This document shows positions 57,809 through 64,000 of a stretch of 64,000 bases of DNA, piece by piece. Under the pieces are notes generated by a model that did no database searches, was not told the origin of the DNA, and saw only the letters and a list, made by a program, of their open reading frames with translations. This stretch comes from Rotaria socialis (taxonomy: Eukaryota; Rotifera; Eurotatoria; Philodinida; Philodinidae). The stretch's first letter is position 1. Every line of letters starts with the position of its first letter. Position numbers and translations under genes: made by a program. The stretch lies in the NCBI GenBank assembly GCA_905331475.1, contig CAJNYU010000183.1, positions 1 through 64,000 of the forward strand, written 5' to 3'.

Positions 57809-60800
57809 GCAAGAAATTCCAGGCATATCCAGTGGTCTATTTACGACACAATCTCAGCGTATTGTTTTTTCATTCTTTTGATATTTTTTAACTACTTAGA
57901 TTTGTAGCCTATCACGACACCGTGTGAAGTTAAAAGCTATTTTCATAATACAATATTAAATAGAAATGAATGTGATCTATATAAGAACGTTCTTGTGTAG
58001 TGTTTCTTTAAATAAAAGATAAATATGTTGCTGAACTAAACTAGAAACTATTTTTAGAAAAAATATGACAAATTACTCTTTTCCATAGGATTCATAGACA
58101 ATTTAATTATTTAAAATACCATCAAGAAGTTCAATAGAAAAAAGACATGAACTATTCTACTTGAATTAATATTTTAGCGTGAAAAATTATGTTGCTCTAT
58201 CTGCTATGCATAAAATAATTAAAAAAAGATTTTCCTGGTAATTTCATTTATGTATTGAACAAGACAGAACAATATGATGTAATATCATGGGTTAGTCAGA
58301 AATCATTTTCGATGCAGCTGATTTTTACGTTTCAAATCTAAACAAATGCATGAGAGAATTTAGTATTACAAGCAACTCAAAATACGGTTCATATTGAAAC
58401 ATCTTGACTTCGTGAGGTTCACATTGAACCTATAATGCATACTACAGAAAGCTTCTTTATTCTTAATGTTTTATTTACAATATGATAGAAATATTTAAAT
58501 TAACTGGTAGAATTTTTAAAAATAAGACGCTTAAATAATATTGAAAAGATGAAAGTAGGATTCTATAATATTATTGTCAATAACGAGTAAATGGATCACT
58601 GAATAGACCTGAGGATTTTCACTTAAATAGTAGAGCTAATGGAATGTCATCGTTAGCTGAAAATAGAATAAAAAAGATATTAAATTGTCACTCATGCATA
58701 AGTAACTGATAAAGTGAGAAGGCAGCTCTTTGAAGATGTGAATATTCATGGAAATATACTTTTGTTTTAATTATAGATGATGACATGAAAAATTAAACAC
58801 AGGGCTAATCAAAGAAGTTAATGAGCATGAAAATCATGCTGATAATCGGTGATATTAAGTAATTTCATAGTGTCATCAACTATTAAGATAAAAATTAAAT
58901 GAATATCCATCGAATCGTAACATTCAAATATTACTGCTACGATTAAAGTATGTATAATATGAACACTCTCAATTTTAGGTGCTTTTCGTTGAAATCTTCG
59001 CTAGATAGCGATGTTCGTTTTTTTTTTGTAAACGAAATGATTTCCCTAATATACTTTATTTGATGATCGAATGTTCGAATCATAAGCTGCTTGAGATGGC
59101 ATGGACAACATATATTTAGGCATGAACATCCAAAACAAGTCTCAACATAGTCGTGTTCAACATTTCGTCCATAGTTATGCAATAGAATCAATCTATTATT
59201 TATACCTTATTGTACTTATATATATTCTTTTGTCTGATGAAATATCTAGAGAATTTTCTATTCGAACAAGTGGATAGATATCGCAAATAAAGCATTGCAA
59301 TTGAATAATATTGAAAGATTGAGAAAAAATATCTTATTATTGTCGTCACAAAACCTCAATAACTGTGTGGATTGCATGGATAATTTCATTAATTACACCC
59401 GACAATTATGTAAAAAGATAAACACGTTCTACCTATCGATCAAATAGCTATCGTATATACTTTGTGTATGGATGTATGTATTTTTAGGTTTCTATTGAGT
59501 CATTCTATATTGATTTATAAAAACAGGATAAATATTCTATATTTCAATACGATTATCTCGTTATGGATAGATTTGAGTTGTAGGTATTGTATTTTTTTTA
59601 AATGAAGAAAACTAATACAAGTTATCATTACTATCTCTATCACTTTTTTGTTCAATTTTCCTTCTATACGGCTTCATACACCTACCTAAACTACATTAAC
59701 TTGACTAAAAATAGAATTGAATCGTACCATTTTCTAATATAGAATATTATTCAGTAGTTTAGTTTTTTTTGTCCTCTTTGAAAAATTATAAATAGAATAC
59801 GGATGATGAATTTTCTTTGATCATTTACGCAAATGATCTAACTCATTGAACTATATATTGCATACAATCAATGGCAAAGAAATTTCTATCTATTTCTGGC
59901 TGAAACCTATAGATGACACACCCTGAGGCGTAATAAAAATCTTCATTTAGAGTTAACATAAAGTTACACAGATTTTATTTTAAAAATACATTACGACGAT
60001 TGAATAGAAGAAAATGGAATATGATTTCTAAATAGAACAATACTCTATGATTATTAAAATATTATTAAAGAAGACTTTCTTGAGTTTGAATGCAAAACTA
60101 GAATTAGAGACAATCCAGCTCAAGACGAATTTCCTCACCAAGATCATACCTATTTTTAGGTTAATAATAATTACAATTCCGTCAAGTCAAATCCTATTAT
60201 ATTTAATCTCTCCAAAGCAAAATAAGTATTTAATAGGTCGACTCAGTGATCTATTTTAAATTTCTTGTTGTTTAGGGTTAAAAACTAAAACTATCATCAA
60301 AATCTTAGTTACATCGAATCCATATTAATAAAAAGGTCCATTATTGTTTTTTTTTACAAAAAAATCTGGATTCGTATTTCGCATTAATAAAAAACTCTAA
60401 TCTAGTATAGTAATGAAATTGATGTCTATTCATTGATAAATCTACATATTTAGACGGCTTTTGTTCCTTTACGTTCTAAAATACTTCAGATTTTTTTTCT
60501 ACCTTACATTTAATGCGTGTCATAAACAAGAATAATAGTAAAACATAAATGTCACTTAAAGTAATAACTTTTTGATGCAAAACACCATATATTTTTCATT
60601 AAAAAAGCCAAAAAGAAATTTTTTTCTGACAATTAATTAATTGATATATGTGAAGATTGTTGATATCTGATTCATTATTGGCAGCTTTGCTATTTTCTGC
60701 GTATATAGTGCCTAATGTTACATGAAAAATAACAAATGATTTATTACTAATAGAAATACATGGAACTATTTTTACTATTTAACCTTATTTTGTTGATTGA

Positions 60801-61000
60801 ATTTTTACTTCATTATCTTTTCTTTCAATTATATAGAAAAATACAACTATTTTCTTTTCTTTTTTTATGAAATATCAATAAAAACGATAAAACAATGAGA
60901 CTATGAGTATTTCTAGTGCTCTAGATCATGGGTGATGATTCGTTGAAATGATAATCAGCAGAAAAAAAACGTTTAAAATATAACGATCCATTTTATTTAC
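57809..61000. other. AT-rich non-coding stretch
   Basis: Nothing recognisable is seen. If the exons at 61.0 and 62.2-62.4 kb belong to the AMPK gamma gene, this is intron. Confidence 0.35.
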
Positions 61001-61120
61001 CTCATAAATTGTTTCCAGATCTTGTTTATCAGGTATGGAAAACCGTCGTTTTGAATCGCTGGTTGTCAAATGCAATGTACTAACTGGCTCAAATACAGTA
61101 TGCCGTCTATCGCACGTCAT
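61001..61120 (-). CDS. possible alternative first exon of AMPK gamma (proximal copy)
   Basis: A 40-codon frame starts at ATG 61120 and ends in phase 0 at a GTAAAT donor (61000 downward). It encodes CDRRHTVFEP near the start and SKRRFSIPDK near the end. The same layout (RRHS..., then RRYSVPDK) occurs in the exon at 62220-62441, so the two look like tandem copies. The phase-0 end fits AMPK gamma exon 2 (acceptor at 52848), which also follows a phase-0 first exon. Human gamma2 has a basic KRRS-type N-terminal segment, giving weak further support. No transcript is known, and the exon could belong to a separate gene. Confidence 0.4.
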
Positions 61121-62219
61121 TGTAAAGTCACTTGATAACAGTTTTTAATTAAATATTTGATAAATAAACTGAATTGTAACTAGCTATTTCATCGGCATTA
61201 AATGTATTTAGAATAAAAAATTCCTAGTTCTAATGTATTCGTCGTTCTGCAGCAACTGCAAATTTCATGCCGTGTCTCTCTCTGTCTATCGTTTTCTTTC
61301 CCTTTATATCTCAACGCTATTACTCGTTGTAACATCGAAAAAATAAAAGAAAGTTTGCCTGAGGGAGTTATTGTCATTGCCGCTGTCGTTCCTTTTTACT
61401 TCTATCTCAAAAAGAAAAAGAATGCAAGCATCAAGAAAAAAAACAAGAGAGTTATGTTCGCCCATGACAACAACATATATATAAGTATATTAATGATGAC
61501 GCATGTTGTCTGCGCATAATGCACGCACAGGTTTTTTCAAGATGACATATTTTTTATTTTTCTGCATCGACAATTTGTGTTAAAAATACTTTTCATTTAA
61601 TTAATTACTTTCCATGTTGTTTTTTCTATCTTTTGACATCATCATCAATATTCTTAGGTTAATATTGGCTGAAAACGATAATCTTATTGAATTGAAACGT
61701 GACAAAAATTATAGTCTGTTGTTAGTACTATCATTTATCTCTTCATATAATTGTATGGTGTATACAAAAGTACTATAAATTCTCGACAAAGTACTAAATG
61801 GAATTTTCCCATTATATATGATTAATTATTAGTGAGAACAAGAATGACATCCTGAATCTTAAGGTAATGCCTTGTTTTTGTTTTTTCTTTTCTACAAGCA
61901 TCAACCAACATACTAGTCTTAGTCGACTACCGTTGCTCTCTCTCTCTCTCTCTTCAATGTCAATAATCATCATAAACACAATGATTCTTTACAGAAAATC
62001 AATTAAAGAAAATTGGATTTGAACAACATATTTTCAAAGAAATAAGTCAACGATTGGTTTTCTTCCTTTCTTTTCTTTTTCTTTTTCTTTTTCTTCTCCA
62101 ATTCTCAATATTGACAGTTAATTTCAAACACAGCGGTATTACTAATATGCAAATAAAATAGCAAAGCAAGCCAGCAAGCAAGTAAAAAAACATGTTGATA
62201 CAAAAATGAATGTACTTAC

Positions 62220-62441
62220 TTCTTTAATTGGGTGAAGTTCAGCATTGTTATTGGATATATCAATATGATTTTTATCGGGCACACTATAACGTCGTGTACG
62301 TCGAGCAAAACTAAATATTCCATGATTAGGTTGGTTGTTATTTGTCAAACTTTGACGTTTCCGTGATGGTATAGTGAATACAGAAATGATCTGTTTTCGT
62401 ATACTTTCAGGATCTAATGAGTGTCGTCGCATGATAATCAA
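62220..62441 (-). CDS. possible alternative first exon of AMPK gamma (distal copy)
   Basis: A 74-codon frame runs from ATG 62441 (another ATG three codons on) to a consensus GTAAGT donor in phase 0. It contains RRHSLDPESIRKQ, a basic SRKRQSLTNN, and RRTRRYSVPDK. R-x-x-S-type words recall basophilic kinase or 14-3-3 sites. The similarity with 61001-61120 and the shared phase suggest duplicated alternative promoter-exons. A T/C-rich, CT-repeat region near 61936-61952 and 62060-62100 lies between them. Confidence 0.42.
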
Positions 62442-64000
62442 TTTTTACTTCTTTTCGTTTTTTGTTACATATTTCATTTGAACATTTTATCTAATTTATT
62501 ACAATACATAGACAAAAAGAAAGAACGTAATTAGATTTGAAAACAAATCTACTGATGAATAATAAGAGAGAAAAAATAGTATTGAGATCTATCAAATCAT
62601 TTAAATAGATACCAATAATATTCTCGAATCGTTTGTCTTTTTCTTCTTCTTTTTTTTTGAAACAAGACATAATGTCTGAAAAGAAAGTAGATTTATCTGC
62701 AGAATTCTCTTCTACTCATGCTAATATTTGCTTTCCTATGAAGAATATTTGTCTATGCGAGTGAGATGCTTTCTATTGCAAAAGAAACATCATAAGAACA
62801 AGAAAAAGACGGAGAGAAGTCATCAAAAATTGATTTTTTTGCTTCTTTGCTTCACATCACGATCAACGGTCAGAATAACAAAAATAAAAACGTTGCATCA
62901 GTTTTTATTTGTAACTATAAGGAAAACTAGAGCCGGATATTTTTAGCATGTGGATAATTAATAAATAACGCCGTTTAAAAATATATATATATATAGATGT
63001 CAATATATGTAGGTCGATACTACGCGATATTATTATACAGCAATAGAATACAGAAAAGAGTTACATAAAAAGATTACCATATCTCACATAGTTTAGAACT
63101 ACCATAAGATCATCAAATGTCAAGAAAAAGAAAGAAAAAGAAAGAATAAGAAAGAAAAAGTATTCATACCATAGAATTGCGTACTGACTGCTCTGGAAAA
63201 AAAGGCAAATTTTACATAGTTTTATACGTCTTTTAATGTTTAATACGCAAAAGAAAAAAATAGCAGTACTTTTCACTAAATAAACTCTGTTTTCTATTAT
63301 TTCTTTTTATATCGATAAGTGTTGACATTATATCACAAATCTGAATTACTTTCGCTTTCATCGCATTTCAAAGCTCTGCTTTTTTAAGAAAGAAAAATGA
63401 ATAGAAAATTACATCTCGCTTCAGGGTAGTTTCTATTTTTAACGAAAGAAAAGCACCGATATTTACTTTTGTGTTTAAGTAAATTGAGACATATTGATTC
63501 GTATCTAATCTATTTTTACCTTTTTCTGGTTGTTGTTGTTTATTCACTATTATAAGTAAAAATATCAACGCATAAATTTTGCCACGAAGAATTCAAACGA
63601 ACGAACGAAATACTCCGAATTTGTAACATGTATCAGCTGAAGACAAATTTCCATTTGACATGAGTAAATAATGTCACAGCGAAAATTGATATTAACAAAA
63701 AAGAAGAGGAAAAAATTATTATCGAAAAGTCATCGAATTCTACGCCCGTAAAATGATCTTTTTTCTAGTCAGTGATGCAAGTGAGATGGTTCACTGACAC
63801 GATTAAACTTATATTTACAATAACGGCAAATGCTATCTCCCACATTTGATAAACGAATATTTATTAATAAAAAATCGTTTTTTATTTTGCACAATCAGCT
63901 ACTTAATAGTATCGTCTTTCACTAAATTATCGTTTATAAATTTGTATTTATATCAAACGCTCAATTTATTGGAACATTTTCCTATTTATAGATCACTACG
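62442..64000. other. right-edge non-coding stretch
   Basis: No gene is recognised. Purine tracts (AAGAAAAAG repeats near 63120-63160) and a TA run near 62982-62995 are present. It may be the promoter region of the distal exon. Confidence 0.35.

Noticed and set aside
53077..60999. Coding exons between AMPK gamma exon 1 and the upstream small exons
   Set aside because: All open frames here are short and low complexity, with no family match or paired splice sites.
1..64000. CRISPR array, bacterial operon or tRNA genes
   Set aside because: No regularly spaced direct repeats, no Shine-Dalgarno-linked gene strings, and no tRNA-like B-box (GGTTCRANYCC) was noticed on reading. The introns show a eukaryotic genome.

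Overview
The window looks like nuclear DNA of a small invertebrate. The best guess is a bdelloid rotifer, perhaps Rotaria-like. The reasons are the AT-rich composition, many GT-AG introns of about 48-70 nt beside a few of 0.8-1.9 kb, CAA-encoded polyglutamine runs, long gene-poor stretches, abundant small DNA-transposon relics, and bacterial-type genes without introns. The species assignment is inference, not read from the sequence.

Layout. 0-8 kb: a truncated 2OG-Fe(II) oxygenase fragment (-), several miniature transposons with CCCAGGTCG ends, and a decayed hAT transposase gene (+) whose BED zinc finger is split by one of them. 8.2-9.9 kb: a two-exon rhodopsin-type GPCR (-). 10-17.5 kb: no gene recognised. 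18.2-19.5 kb: LSM7 and RPL21 packed 162 nt apart on the minus strand, possibly an SL-trans-spliced pair. 20-24.2 kb: a nest of insertions, with two miniature elements inside a 3.4-kb hAT relic that itself lies inside a SPRY-like pseudogene. 25.3-25.8 kb: a DsbA/thioredoxin-like pseudogene that keeps CPYC. 26.4 kb: an orphan four-helix membrane protein (+).

27.3-38.4 kb, all minus strand: a polysaccharide-deacetylase-like membrane protein, a complete 13-exon SHPRH (SNF2/PHD/RING ubiquitin ligase, 1503 aa by my exon model) and a bacterial-type quinolinate phosphoribosyltransferase. 38.9 kb: an OTU-domain protease (+). 40.0-40.5 kb: a neuropeptide F precursor (-), with the family's intron inside the final Arg codon of RPRF. 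41-48 kb: gene-poor, with at least five terminal-inverted-repeat elements, three of them with clear 8-bp hAT-type target duplications. 49.2-53.1 kb: a ten-exon AMPK gamma subunit (-, 771 aa). At 61.0 and 62.2-62.4 kb two related small exons with phase-0 donors could be alternative first exons of the same gene.

The host genes are mostly unrelated housekeeping or signalling genes: RNA decay and splicing, ribosome, DNA-damage tolerance, NAD synthesis, energy sensing, and feeding peptide and receptor signalling. The novelty is mainly in the mobile elements. One group shares CCCAGGTCG termini and 2-bp target duplications but has at least two unrelated interiors. Several families have interiors saturated with one short motif in both orientations. 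Two insertions can be read precisely because removing the element restores a reading frame. All exon models come from hand-read splice sites and protein-family recall; no searches were run.
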